The notes beneath the pieces were generated by a model. That model did no database searches, was not told the DNA's origin, and worked only from the letters and a program-made list of their open reading frames with translations. This document shows positions 17,357 through 25,312 of a DNA stretch of 64,000 bases, in pieces. The position numbers were made by a program, and so were the translations under genes. Source of the DNA: Microcystis viridis FACHB-1342 (lineage in GTDB: Bacteria; Cyanobacteriota; Cyanobacteriia; Cyanobacteriales; Microcystaceae). The stretch spans positions 32,193-96,192 of the forward strand of contig NZ_JACJSV010000007.1 in assembly GCF_014698335.1 (NCBI RefSeq), read 5' to 3'. Positions within the stretch are counted from its first letter, which is position 1; the number at the start of each line of letters is the position of its first letter.

Positions 17357-17488
17357 TTATCGACTGTGATCGCGCACGGGGATCGGGATTAGTTCGGGTT
17401 CGGGTTCGGGTTCCGGACCAAAAACACTCTCGACCAGTTTGCGCGCCCATTCTCTCAATTTTTCTATCACTTCATCTAAATAGTCCAT
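17357..17488 (-). CDS. 43-aa conserved-looking small protein (PEPEPEPEL type)
   Basis: The small ORF starts with ATG at 17488 and ends with TAA at 17357-17359. It encodes MDYLDEVIEKLREWARKLVE followed by SVFGPEPEPEPELIPIPVRD and HSR. An amphipathic N-terminal helix, an F-G-P turn and an acidic Pro-Glu repeat ending in I-P-I-P-V-R is a pattern I recall from short hypothetical proteins annotated in many cyanobacteria. It is too organised to be a chance frame. Function unknown. It lies between the MITE and cinA, on the same strand as cinA. Confidence 0.6.
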   Translation of the reverse strand: MDYLDEVIEKLREWARKLVESVFGPEPEPEPELIPIPVRDHSR

Positions 17489-17695
17489 TGACCAAATGGC
17501 TCCTTTGAGATACTAGCTATGAGTTTTCGTCGATTGATCCCCGCAACAGCCACGCAAAAGCTTGATTCTAGAGAATTTTAACTAATTTTTATCGTTTGGC
17601 TGTTCAATCTGACGAACGGGGGAATCTATATCTTGTACTTATATTAAGCTTAACATAACTTTTTAGTCTGAGTATATATTCTTGGTAATTCTTTT

Positions 17696-18949
17696 TTAAG
17701 ATATTGTTAATAAGTTCCGTCGTAGGCGATCGAGGGCGGTATAGGCACTAATCTGGCGAATGGTCAAGCGATCTCGATTTTCTCCGAAACGATGCTCTGA
17801 TACAGTCACTTTTCCGTCAGGACTGGCTAAACCGATATAAACTAGGCCCACGGGTTTTGTCTCACTGCCTCCTCCTGGTCCAGCAATACCCGTGATACTG
17901 ATCCCCCAATCGGTAGCGAGGCGTTTTTGCACTCCTAGAGCCATCTGTTGGGCAACAATGGCACTGACAGCCCCGACATTATTTAAATCCTGCTCATTTA
18001 CGTCTAAGAGGGCAACTTTTACCCGATTATCGTAGGAAATAACCCCACCCCAAAAATAATCGGAACTGCCGGCGATTTGGGTGATAATTTCCCCTAATCC
18101 CCCTCCGGTACAGGATTCTGCCACACTCAAAGTTTGTTTTTGTCGCCGCAACAGTTCCCCCACTACCGAGGGTAAAGTATCATCATCGGCCCCAAAATAA
18201 TCTAATCCGGCGATTTCCTTAATTTCCGTCGCTACCGGTTCAATTACCTGCAAAGCAGCCTGTAAAGAAGGGGCTTTCGTCGCAATTCGCAAACGCACTT
18301 CGCCTAAACCAGCATAGGGGGCAACGGTGGGATTAGTCAGAGCGAATAAATGGGCTACTTTTTCCGCTAAAGCTGACTCACCGATACCGCGAAATTTCAG
18401 AGAACGACTATAAATCCTCTCTTTGCCCCATCCTTGACTTTTTAGGTAAGGAATGGCCGTTTCTACCCACATTCTCTTCATTTCTGAGGGTACTCCGGGG
18501 AAAGTGAGAATAGTTATGTTAGTCTCTGGTTGCCAGATCATGCCGGGGGCGGTTCCGGTCGGATTTGGCAAAAAATCGGCTCCCACGGGTATTAAAGCCT
18601 GTTTACTGTTACTAGGAGGCATTTCTCGCCCTAAACTCGTAAATTTAGCCTCGATTTCTGCTAAAATCTCTTTATCTTCTCTAAGGGGCGTTTGGAAAAA
18701 ATCGGCGATTGTTTCTGTGGTTAAATCGTCGGGAGTAGGTCCCAGTCCCCCGGTAAAAATTAAAATTGAGGAACGTTCTCGGGCAATAGCGATCGCTTTT
18801 TTCAGTCTTTCTACATTATCCCCCACCACCGTTTGATAATAATGGGGAATGCCTAATTTTGCCAATTCTAGAGCTAAATATTGGGCGTTAGTATTAACTA
18901 TATCCCCTAATAATAATTCCGTTCCTACACAAATAATTTCAGCGGCCAT
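17696..18949 (-). CDS. cinA: CinA-family protein (nicotinamide-nucleotide amidohydrolase / MoCF-like)
   Basis: 417 aa from ATG 18949; an in-frame TTG four codons upstream is less likely. The N-terminal domain is MoCF_biosynth/COG1058-like (EIICVGTELLLGDIVNTNAQ, TGGLGPTPDDLTTE, FPGVPSEMKRMW). The C-terminal domain is the NMN deamidase PncC type (SVAESCTGGGLGEIITQIAG, SISGIAGPGGG form TGIAGPGGGSETKPVG). Such proteins recycle NMN by hydrolysing the amide to nicotinate mononucleotide, and bacterial CinA is also linked to competence. Full length. Monocistronic by context. Confidence 0.95.
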   Translation of the reverse strand: MAAEIICVGTELLLGDIVNTNAQYLALELAKLGIPHYYQTVVGDNVERLKKAIAIARERSSILIFTGGLGPTPDDLTTETIADFFQTPLREDKEILAEIEAKFTSLGREMPPSNSKQALIPVGADFLPNPTGTAPGMIWQPETNITILTFPGVPSEMKRMWVETAIPYLKSQGWGKERIYSRSLKFRGIGESALAEKVAHLFALTNPTVAPYAGLGEVRLRIATKAPSLQAALQVIEPVATEIKEIAGLDYFGADDDTLPSVVGELLRRQKQTLSVAESCTGGGLGEIITQIAGSSDYFWGGVISYDNRVKVALLDVNEQDLNNVGAVSAIVAQQMALGVQKRLATDWGISITGIAGPGGGSETKPVGLVYIGLASPDGKVTVSEHRFGENRDRLTIRQISAYTALDRLRRNLLTIS

Positions 18950-19310
18950 AATTTTTGACAATTAGCTTAAGATTTTCAATTTTGATCATTAACTGATCTC
19001 CTGTCACCATCGTTCGATCGGGTTTAGGTAACGATGGTCATGGAAGTTAACCATATCAATGCGCTCCCACATTATACCAGTAAGCTATCAACAATCAAAG
19101 TCTTGTATATTAAATGCCACTTTTAATAACCAGATTTAGTATCACTACCCATTAGCAAACGTAAAATCAGCCTACCATTCCTCTACATAACAATAATTGA
19201 TCATAATCAAGCATAACAAGGTATTGCCGATCATCACCTCTTCCTTCCTGCCATGACAAACCCCACCAAAATCATCTAAAATTAAAATGTCCACTAAATA
19301 ATAAAATTCT
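18950..19310. other. 361-bp gap with one short inverted repeat
   Basis: There is no convincing ORF. ACCATCGTT at about 19007 pairs with AACGATGGT at about 19033 around a 15-18-base loop containing CGATCGGG. It sits upstream of cinA (minus strand) and could be a regulatory stem or a remnant repeat. The last ~40 bp form the A/T-rich leader of the plus-strand ATPase gene. Confidence 0.35.
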
Positions 19311-20867
19311 ATGACTCGCTGGTTTAATATTGCCGGTCCCTGTTCCAACGATATCCACTATATGCTCTCTCCCACAGTACGATTACCAGATTTAGAGGAG
19401 CTAATTCAACAACGTAGTTACTTTGTCCTACACGCACCACGACAAACGGGGAAAACCACCGCAATGTTAGCCCTAGCAAAACAACTTACTGCTACAGGAA
19501 ATTATGCCGCAGTCATGGTATCAGTGGAAGTAGGAAGTGCATTTAATCATGATCCTACTGCCGCAGAATTGGCAATTTTAGGGGCATGGTATAATACAAT
19601 AAATATTCGTTTACCTAAAGAATTGCAACCACCTGTAAAAGAATGGCAACAGAAAGAAGCAGGAAGCAGAATCAAGGCTTTTTTATCAGATTGGGCAAAA
19701 GCTATCAATCGTCCCATAGTATTATTTATAGATGAAATTTACTCTTTACAAGACCAAACATTAATATCAGTTTTACGACAGTTAAGAGATGGTTTTCCTA
19801 ACCGTCCTGAAAATTTTCCGACCTCAGTAGGATTAATTGGTTTACGAGATGTGCGAGATTATAAAGTAGCATCGGGAGGCAGTGATAGATTAAATACATC
19901 TAGTCCTTTTAATATAAAAGTTGCTTCTCTGACTATGCGAAATTTTAATCTTGCAGAAGTGGGAGAATTATATCAACAACATACAGCAGCAACCGGACAA
20001 ATTTTCACACCAGAAGCAATAGAAACAGCTTATGATTTAACCCAAGGACAACCTTGGTTAGTTAATGCTTTGGCTAAAGAAGTTGTAGAAAAAATGTTAA
20101 AAGATAGAAGTATTGCTATTACAAAAGAACACATTTTAATAGCCAAAGAAATATTAATAGCTCGTCAGGATACTCACTTAGATAGTTTAGCAGAACGTTT
20201 AAGAGAACCAAGAATTAAAGCCATTATTGAACCGATGTTAGCCGGTTTAGAATTAGGGAATATACCTAATGATGATATTCAATTTGTCATTGATTTGGGA
20301 TTATGTAAAATGCACCCCTACGGAGGTTTAACTATTGCTAATCCCATTTATCGGGAAGTGTTACCCAGAGTATTAACAGTCACACCAATGGCATCTTTAC
20401 CAATGATTGCACCGACTTGGTTAACACCAGAAGGGGAGTTAAATCTAGATGCTTTATTAACAGCATTTCTCAAATTTTGGCGACAGCACGGAGAACCGTT
20501 ATTAGGTAGCACTGGCTATCATGAAATCGCACCGCATATTGTATTAATGGCTTTTTTACATCGTGTGATTAATGGTGGGGGAGTTTTAGAAAGGGAATAT
20601 GCCATTGGTAGCGACAGAATGGATTTATGTTTACAGTATAAAGATGTAACTTTAGGGATTGAATTAAAAGTATGGCGGGATAAAAAACGCGATCCGCAAG
20701 CTGACGGAATTGAACAATTAGAATCTTATTTAGGGCGTTTGGGTTTAGATTTTGGTTGGTTATTTATCTTTGATAGGCGGAAAAATGCTTTACCTATGGA
20801 AGAAAGGTTATCAACTGAAGTTGTGGTGACGGAAAATCAATATAGAATTACTGTGATTAGAGCTTGA
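19311..20867 (+). CDS. AAA-like ATPase with C-terminal PD-(D/E)XK nuclease-like domain, copy 1
   Basis: 518 aa. The N-terminal part is a STAND/AAA-like NTPase: Walker A APRQTGKTTAM near residue 45, Walker B IVLFIDEIYSL, an arginine-rich region LRQLRDGFPNRP, and a winged-helix-like segment to about 370. The C-terminal ~140 residues resemble a PD-(D/E)XK nuclease core (GSDRMDLCLQYKD ... GIELKVWRD), the 'D ... ELK' arrangement. These ATPases are common in cyanobacteria, and a role in defence or mobile-element biology is inference. It is nearly identical to the gene at 23627, but the Walker B neighbour reads DEIYS here and DEIDS there. ATG start with an A/T-rich leader. Confidence 0.8.
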   Translation: MTRWFNIAGPCSNDIHYMLSPTVRLPDLEELIQQRSYFVLHAPRQTGKTTAMLALAKQLTATGNYAAVMVSVEVGSAFNHDPTAAELAILGAWYNTINIRLPKELQPPVKEWQQKEAGSRIKAFLSDWAKAINRPIVLFIDEIYSLQDQTLISVLRQLRDGFPNRPENFPTSVGLIGLRDVRDYKVASGGSDRLNTSSPFNIKVASLTMRNFNLAEVGELYQQHTAATGQIFTPEAIETAYDLTQGQPWLVNALAKEVVEKMLKDRSIAITKEHILIAKEILIARQDTHLDSLAERLREPRIKAIIEPMLAGLELGNIPNDDIQFVIDLGLCKMHPYGGLTIANPIYREVLPRVLTVTPMASLPMIAPTWLTPEGELNLDALLTAFLKFWRQHGEPLLGSTGYHEIAPHIVLMAFLHRVINGGGVLEREYAIGSDRMDLCLQYKDVTLGIELKVWRDKKRDPQADGIEQLESYLGRLGLDFGWLFIFDRRKNALPMEERLSTEVVVTENQYRITVIRA

Positions 20868-20991
20868 GTGTTTTAAATGAAGTATTTTTGGAAACAATGC
20901 TTTTTTCAAAGATATTTAACGGTGAATTTATAAGGTACGTTGCATTTAATTAACACACCCTACAGGATTGGCTGCTTAATTTTTATTTCAG

Positions 20992-21276
20992 CTATTCATA
21001 AACTTTACTTCTATGGGCGATAAAAATTATCGTTACCAGTTTTAAATCATCATTAATTTCATAAATAACTCTATAGTCACCTACTCGATAACGATAATAA
21101 CCTGATAACTCACCTTTGAGAGATTTTATATTAGGATGATTACGAGGATTAATTTTTAAACGTTCAAAACATCTATCTAACTTTTTTTGTAAAGTAGCAG
21201 AAGCAGATTCAAAAAACTCCCCTGCATCAATACTAATAACAACAGTATAATTAATATTTTCGTTTAAGTTTGTCAA
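20992..21276 (-). CDS. RelE/ParE-family toxin
   Basis: 94 aa. The RelE/ParE fold signature is clear: KLDRCFERLKINPRNHPNIK, SLKGELSGYYRYRVGDYRVIYEI (written in two overlapping parts) and the C-terminal VTIIFIAHRSKVYE with the conserved H-R-x-x-V-Y. RelE-type toxins cleave mRNA on the ribosome. It overlaps the upstream antitoxin frame by 26 bp, the usual antitoxin-first order of type II modules. The first ~8 residues may be an over-extended start, since the family typically begins near YTVVIS. Confidence 0.88.
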   Translation of the reverse strand: MTNLNENINYTVVISIDAGEFFESASATLQKKLDRCFERLKINPRNHPNIKSLKGELSGYYRYRVGDYRVIYEINDDLKLVTIIFIAHRSKVYE

Positions 21277-21478
21277 CAGTAATCACCTTTCCTTGTTTTA
21301 CATTTTCTCTAGCATGATCAAAATTTTCTTTAAATCCTACAATCTCTAATAACTCTTGAGTAGCATCATCTTCTCTTGTTGCCAAATATGCTAAAAAATC
21401 AACTGCTACGAGTAATTTTTCTGGTGACAGTTGTTCAACATATTTTTGGATTTGTTCACGAAGTTCTAACGTATTCAT
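21251..21478 (-). CDS. Antitoxin of the RelE/ParE module
   Basis: 75 aa. The N-terminal helix pair (LELREQIQKYVEQLSPEKLL, then VAVDFLAYLATRED) and basic C-terminal tail (VKQGKVITVDKLKRKY) are typical of the small antitoxins paired with cyanobacterial RelE/ParE toxins. It precedes and overlaps the toxin on the same strand, which supports the pairing. In this class the C-terminus usually wraps the toxin while the N-terminus dimerises and binds the operator. ATG start at 21478. Confidence 0.82.
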   Translation of the reverse strand: MNTLELREQIQKYVEQLSPEKLLVAVDFLAYLATREDDATQELLEIVGFKENFDHARENVKQGKVITVDKLKRKY

Positions 21479-21575
21479 AGATTATTTTGGTTATTTACCC
21501 AATTTGATTATATCTGATTCTGATAAAATTTAGATCCCCGACTTCTGTTATTAATCTTCTGATGTAATAGATAAT

Positions 21576-21738
21576 TTGTAGGGTGTGTTAGCGACAGCGT
21601 AACGCACCTCATATTTACTAAATAATTTATTTTATTATGTTTTTAAAAATCTCATTTAATAATAATGGTGCGTTACGTCGCGTATTTAATTTATTTGTAT
21701 ATTTTATAATCTTTTTGCGTTCCTAACGCACCCTACAA
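21576..21738. repeat. MITE D-like repeat with TTGTAGGGTG inverted ends
   Basis: The left end is TTGTAGGGTGTGTTAGCG and the right end is CGCACCCTACAA, and an internal GGTGCGTTACGTCGCG adds further palindromic structure. Related inverted pairs occur at 37669-37760, and a fragment (ACACACCCTACAGG) lies near 20954. I read it as a non-coding dispersed palindromic element, a common class in cyanobacterial intergenic DNA. It separates the RelE module from the GUN4 gene. Confidence 0.55.
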
Positions 21739-21760
21739 ACTTAATATTTTCTTGTAACCT

Positions 21761-22255
21761 TTACAGGTTACAATCTACAAGTCTCGACGCGAGAGAAGAC
21801 CCAAACGAAAAATCATTCCTAAAAAACCAAAAACCCCAACAATCACATGGGAGTTGGCCTTTAGGTGCTTTCATCTCAAAAGTAATATCAATGTAAGACA
21901 ACCAGCTTCCTCCTTCTCTCCATCCTACCTTGTCCCCGAACTTTTCCCAGATTTCTCGGTTATATTCTCTCGTTCCCCCTAAACCCTGATAAATGCGTTT
22001 CTGAACAGAAAACCCAAATCTACCATTACTGTATTTTACCCACAATTGGTCAATGGTGCGGAGGTCTGCACAGGGAAAATTATCAATGTGTTCATTATCT
22101 AACCAACTTTCTTCTTCGAGGTTTGCAACCGCTAACATTACCCTTGCTGTTTCCTCATCCGCTTCTTTCCATTTCCCAGCTTTGAGTAAGTCACGGAGTT
22201 TGCTGTAGTCCATTCCTGCATCTGATTTTAATTCTACCTCTCGCTGTAAGCTCAT
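21761..22255 (-). CDS. GUN4 domain-containing protein
   Basis: 164 aa. From about residue 15 it carries the GUN4 fold signature: YSKLRDLLKAGKWKEADEET, RVMLAVANLEEESWLDNEHI, the DLRTIDQLWVKYSNGRFGFS motif and the closing CDCWGFWFFRND then LASRLVDCNL. Canonical GUN4 binds protoporphyrin IX and Mg-protoporphyrin and stimulates Mg-chelatase. Cyanobacteria also have many stand-alone or fused GUN4 domains of unknown role, and given the TA-rich surroundings this is likelier one of those than the chlorophyll-pathway protein. Confidence 0.88.
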   Translation of the reverse strand: MSLQREVELKSDAGMDYSKLRDLLKAGKWKEADEETARVMLAVANLEEESWLDNEHIDNFPCADLRTIDQLWVKYSNGRFGFSVQKRIYQGLGGTREYNREIWEKFGDKVGWREGGSWLSYIDITFEMKAPKGQLPCDCWGFWFFRNDFSFGSSLASRLVDCNL

Positions 22256-22310
22256 AGTGATATTCCTGTAGATTAATTTTTAAGAAATATACTAGAGACA
22301 TCCTAACATA

Positions 22311-22355
22311 GGTTACACTCCACAAGTCTTGATGCGAAAGAGCGGAAAAATCACC
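22311..22355 (-). pseudogene. Relic copy of the GUN4 3' end
   Basis: The stretch GGTTACACTCCACAAGTCTT followed by GATGCGAAAGAG and GGAAAAATCACC matches, with substitutions and one gap, the 3' end of the GUN4 gene at 21767-21820 (GGTTACAATCTACAAGTCTC, GACGCGAGAGAAG, CGAAAAATCATT). On the minus strand it would encode the S-L-A-S-R-L-V-D-C-N terminus. It points to a second GUN4 gene that once stood immediately upstream and was mostly deleted. Confidence 0.45.
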
Positions 22356-22364
22356 ATTTTATAT

Positions 22365-22460
22365 TTAGGACTTACGCAAGATGTGACTGAAAACCTTATT
22401 CTTGCGTAGGGGTAATTCATGAATTACCCCTACTTTCGTTCCCTTTTGCGTAAGTCCTAA
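22365..22460. mobile_element. MITE E, 96 bp with perfect 15-bp inverted ends
   Basis: It begins TTAGGACTTACGCAA and ends with the exact reverse complement TTGCGTAAGTCCTAA. A second palindrome fills the interior (TAGGGGTAATTCATGAATTACCCCTA). It has no ORF. Elements with GGACTTACGC ends are widespread in cyanobacterial genomes as far as I recall. Here it sits directly before the truncated antitoxin copy and after the GUN4 relic, at a rearrangement junction. Confidence 0.75.
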
Positions 22461-22469
22461 AAAAATATC

Positions 22470-22592
22470 ATGCAAGCATACAAACTCAAAGGAAAAATTG
22501 GTCAATCTGGTAACTTAGTGATTACCAAACCCCTGAATTTACCCCCCAGAAACGTGAAAATTGTAGTTTGGGCAGCCACAGATAACCTTTAA
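22470..22592 (+). pseudogene. Truncated duplicate of the VapB-like antitoxin gene
   Basis: The ORF from ATG 22470 to TAA 22590-22592 encodes MQAYKLKGKIGQSGNLVITK then PLNLPPRNVKIVVWAATDNL. It is the N-terminal 40 residues of the antitoxin at 23260 (MQAYKLKGKIDQSGNLVITE), nearly identical at DNA level, followed by a premature stop where the other copy continues DTLDHTT. Its 3' end overlaps the end of the doc gene on the other strand. It shows that this module was duplicated and then truncated. Confidence 0.7.
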
Positions 22593-22981
22593 TATTTAAT
22601 AGAATTTTCTCGCAGCCATTCTGATATAGTTTCTTGACTTTCTTGACCGTTTGCTAGTCGTTCCATTATTAAAACAACTTCGGGTTCTGGAACATCTAAC
22701 GAATATCCATTTAATTCCAGAAAGATAGCCATTACTACGAAAGCTACCCGTTTATTACCATCTATAAAAGCATGATTTTTAGCAAATCCATAACCATAAG
22801 CCGCAGCTAAATCAAATATACTGGGTGTAGGTTCACCATAAGCAAGTAAATTTTTCGGTCTATCTAAACTAGCTAAAAACAAATTGTTATCTCGCACACC
22901 TGCAAGACCACCATGCTGTATTAATTGGTCTTCATGTATAGCTTTAACAATTATTTCATTTAACCAGAAAATTCCATTCAT
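22589..22981 (-). CDS. doc: Fic/Doc-family toxin (Doc type)
   Basis: 130 aa, the size of phage P1 Doc. The Fic motif HAFIDGNKR (H-x-F-x-D-G-N-K-R) is intact, preceded by the helix AAAYGYGFAKN, with the N-terminal GGLAGVRDNNLFLASLDRP segment typical of Doc. Doc kinases phosphorylate elongation factor EF-Tu and arrest translation. It overlaps the upstream AbrB-type antitoxin by 4 bp (ATGA), a standard module layout. The usual partner of Doc is Phd; here the partner is SpoVT/AbrB-like, a variation also known in archaeal and cyanobacterial modules. Confidence 0.92.
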   Translation of the reverse strand: MNGIFWLNEIIVKAIHEDQLIQHGGLAGVRDNNLFLASLDRPKNLLAYGEPTPSIFDLAAAYGYGFAKNHAFIDGNKRVAFVVMAIFLELNGYSLDVPEPEVVLIMERLANGQESQETISEWLRENSIKY

Positions 22982-23202
22982 TTCCCTAACTCATGAAGTG
23001 CATTTCTGTATTTTGTGCTGACTTTTCTGTAAGCCTCCATTGCTTTTTCAAAATCAGGATTACCAGCAGTTATAATAATACCTGTTGGTGTTTCAGTGAC
23101 AAATACACTGTCTCCTTCTTGAACTTTAAGTTTTTCCAGAGCTTCTTGAGGTAATGTTATAGCCAAGGAATTTCCAACTCTACTAATTTTTAAGGTGTAC
23201 AT
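22978..23202 (-). CDS. AbrB/SpoVT-type antitoxin partner of Doc
   Basis: 74 aa. The N-terminal swapped-hairpin SpoVT/AbrB domain is clear (LKISRVGNSLAITLPQEALE, then LKVQEGDSVFVTET), the DNA-binding and dimerisation element of MazE-like antitoxins. The C-terminal ~25 residues (MEAYRKVSTKYRNALHELGK) are the likely toxin-binding tail. The stop overlaps the doc start by 4 bp, giving translational coupling and antitoxin-first order. It probably autoregulates the promoter between it and the divergent antitoxin gene at 23260. Confidence 0.88.
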   Translation of the reverse strand: MYTLKISRVGNSLAITLPQEALEKLKVQEGDSVFVTETPTGIIITAGNPDFEKAMEAYRKVSTKYRNALHELGK

Positions 23203-23259
23203 TCAGTTAATAACCTCCAATTCAGTCAATTTGAGATAATAATATAAAAACAGAGTCTC

Positions 23260-23556
23260 ATGAAAAATATCATGCAAGCATACAAACTCAAAGGAAAAAT
23301 TGATCAATCTGGTAACTTAGTAATTACCGAACCCCTGAATTTACCCCCCAGAAAAGGGGAAATTGTAGTTTGGGCAGCTACAGATACCCTTGATCATACC
23401 ACAACCCTAACCACTGAATCAGCACCAGAAACACCAAAAAGACCAACTAAAATCAAGGTTTTGCAAAACTGGTTTGAGAAAACCCAACCTGCACCTCCTG
23501 ATTTTGATCCAGATCAAGCTAAATGGGAATATTTAAAGGAGAAACATAACCTGTGA
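23260..23556 (+). CDS. VapB-like antitoxin of a broken VapBC module
   Basis: 98 aa from ATG 23260; the internal ATG at 23272 (MQAYKLKG) is an equally good start. The N-terminal part (KLKGKIDQSGNLVITEPLNL, then PPRKGEIVVWAATD) resembles beta-rich cyanobacterial antitoxins, and the C-terminal part (VLQNWFEKTQPAPPDFDPDQ, then AKWEYLKEKHNL) is the typical toxin-binding tail with the DPDQAKWEYLKEK signature seen before PIN toxins. Its TGA overlaps the GTG of a PIN-domain start at 23553, but that toxin is cut off after about 14 codons. It may survive as an orphan antitoxin. Confidence 0.75.
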   Translation: MKNIMQAYKLKGKIDQSGNLVITEPLNLPPRKGEIVVWAATDTLDHTTTLTTESAPETPKRPTKIKVLQNWFEKTQPAPPDFDPDQAKWEYLKEKHNL

Positions 23557-23630
23557 AAATCTTGCTTGATACCAACATAATTATAGATAGTGTAAACTTA
23601 AAGAGTTCACCCACTGCCAAAATACCATGA
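23553..23630 (+). pseudogene. VapC-like PIN toxin, N-terminal stub only
   Basis: The GTG start overlaps the antitoxin stop (GTGA). Translation begins VKILLDTNIIIDSV, the N-terminus of PIN-domain ribonucleases, including the first catalytic Asp. It then diverges to NLKSSPTAKIP and stops at TGA 23628-23630, which overlaps the ATG of the ATPase gene. The rest of the PIN domain is missing, so the toxin is dead. The junction marks where the ATPase copy arrived by duplication or recombination. Confidence 0.7.
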
Positions 23631-25183
23631 CTCGCTGGTTTAATATTGCCGGTCCCTGTAAAGACGATATCCACTATATGTTATCTCCCACAGTACGATT
23701 ACCAGATTTAGAGGAGCTAATTGAACAAGAAAGTTATTTTGTCCTTCATGCACCACGACAAACAGGGAAAACCACCGCTATGTTATCCCTAGCAAAACAA
23801 CTTACCGACACCGGAAATTATGCCGCAGTCATGGTATCAGTGGAAGTAGGAAGTGCATTTAATCATGATCCTACTGCCGCAGAATTGGCAATTTTAGGGG
23901 CATGGTATAATACAATAAATATCCGTTTACCTAAAGAATTGCAACCAGCTGCTAAACAATGGCAACAGGAACAACCGGGAAGCAGAATTAAGGCTTTTTT
24001 ATCAGATTGGGCAACATCCTTAAACCGCCCTTTAGTATTATTTATAGATGAAATTGACTCTTTACAAGACCAAACATTAATATCAGTTTTACGACAGTTA
24101 AGAGATGGTTTTCCTAACCGTCCTGAAAATTTTCCGACCTCAGTAGGATTAATTGGTTTACGAGATGTGAGAGATTATAAAGTAGCATCTGGTGGTAGTG
24201 ATAGATTAAATACATCTAGTCCTTTTAATATCAAAGTTGCTTCTCTGACTATGCGAAATTTTAATCTTGCAGAAGTGGGAGAATTATATCAACAACATAC
24301 AGCAGCAACTGGACAACTTTTTACACCAGAAGCAATAGAAACAGCGTTTGATTTAACCCAAGGACAACCTTGGTTAGTCAATGCTTTAGCTAAAGAAATT
24401 GTAGAAAAAATGGTAAAAGATAGAAGTATTGCTATTACCGAAGAAAACATTTTACAAGCTAAGGAAATATTAATTGCTCGTCAGGATACTCATTTAGATA
24501 GTTTAGCGGAAAAACTCAGAGAAAAACGAGTTAAAAACATTATTGAACCAATTTTAGCAGGGCAAACCTTACCCGATACCCTAGCAGATGATAGGCAATA
24601 TTTAATAGATTTAGGATTATTACGACGTGATCCGATGGGGGGATTAGTTATTTCTAACCCCATTTATCGTGAAGTAATTCCCCGCGTTTTAGTACAAGGA
24701 ACTCAGGACAGTTTACCTTTAATTAGTCCTAGTTGGTTGACAGCAAAAGGTGAATTAAATATAGATGCTTTATTAACAGCATTTCTCAAGTTTTGGCGAC
24801 AGCATGGAGAACCATTATTAAGTAGTGCTGCTTACCATGAAATTGCTCCGCATATAGTATTAATGGCTTTTTTACATCGTGTGGTTAATGGTGGAGGAGT
24901 TTTAGAAAGGGAATATGCAATTGGTAGTGACAGAATGGATTTATGTTTGCAGTATAAAGATGTAACTTTAGGGATTGAATTAAAAGTATGGCGGGATAAA
25001 AAACGCAATCCGCAAGCTGACGGAATTGAACAATTAGAATCTTATTTAGGGCGTTTGGGTTTAGATTTTGGTTGGTTATTTATCTTTGATAGGAGGAAAA
25101 ATGCTTTACCTATGGAAGAAAGATTATCCACTGAAGTTGTGGTGACAGAAAATCAATATAGAATTACTGTAATTAGGGCTTGA
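23627..25183 (+). CDS. AAA-like ATPase with C-terminal PD-(D/E)XK nuclease-like domain, copy 2
   Basis: 518 aa, a close paralogue of the gene at 19311 and exactly the same length. Walker A is APRQTGKTTAM and Walker B is LVLFIDEIDSL, the more canonical form. The two proteins are almost identical up to about residue 290 and again over the last ~150 residues (GSDRMDLCLQYKD ... GIELKVWRD), while the ~290-370 segment (REKRVKNIIEPILAGQTLPD) is clearly diverged. This mosaic suggests duplication plus conversion, with the variable middle perhaps recognising a ligand. The start codon lies within the broken PIN gene. Confidence 0.8.
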   Translation: MTRWFNIAGPCKDDIHYMLSPTVRLPDLEELIEQESYFVLHAPRQTGKTTAMLSLAKQLTDTGNYAAVMVSVEVGSAFNHDPTAAELAILGAWYNTINIRLPKELQPAAKQWQQEQPGSRIKAFLSDWATSLNRPLVLFIDEIDSLQDQTLISVLRQLRDGFPNRPENFPTSVGLIGLRDVRDYKVASGGSDRLNTSSPFNIKVASLTMRNFNLAEVGELYQQHTAATGQLFTPEAIETAFDLTQGQPWLVNALAKEIVEKMVKDRSIAITEENILQAKEILIARQDTHLDSLAEKLREKRVKNIIEPILAGQTLPDTLADDRQYLIDLGLLRRDPMGGLVISNPIYREVIPRVLVQGTQDSLPLISPSWLTAKGELNIDALLTAFLKFWRQHGEPLLSSAAYHEIAPHIVLMAFLHRVVNGGGVLEREYAIGSDRMDLCLQYKDVTLGIELKVWRDKKRNPQADGIEQLESYLGRLGLDFGWLFIFDRRKNALPMEERLSTEVVVTENQYRITVIRA

Positions 25184-25312
25184 GTTTTATATTTTTTGTT
25201 TGACGCAGAGGCGCTACAGTCGCAGAGAGGAGAACGGAAAGAGGGATTTTTGCAGATCATTTTTCTCTGTATCCTTGAAAATTGTAGAGTAAACAAAGAC
25301 TAAAGACAACTT

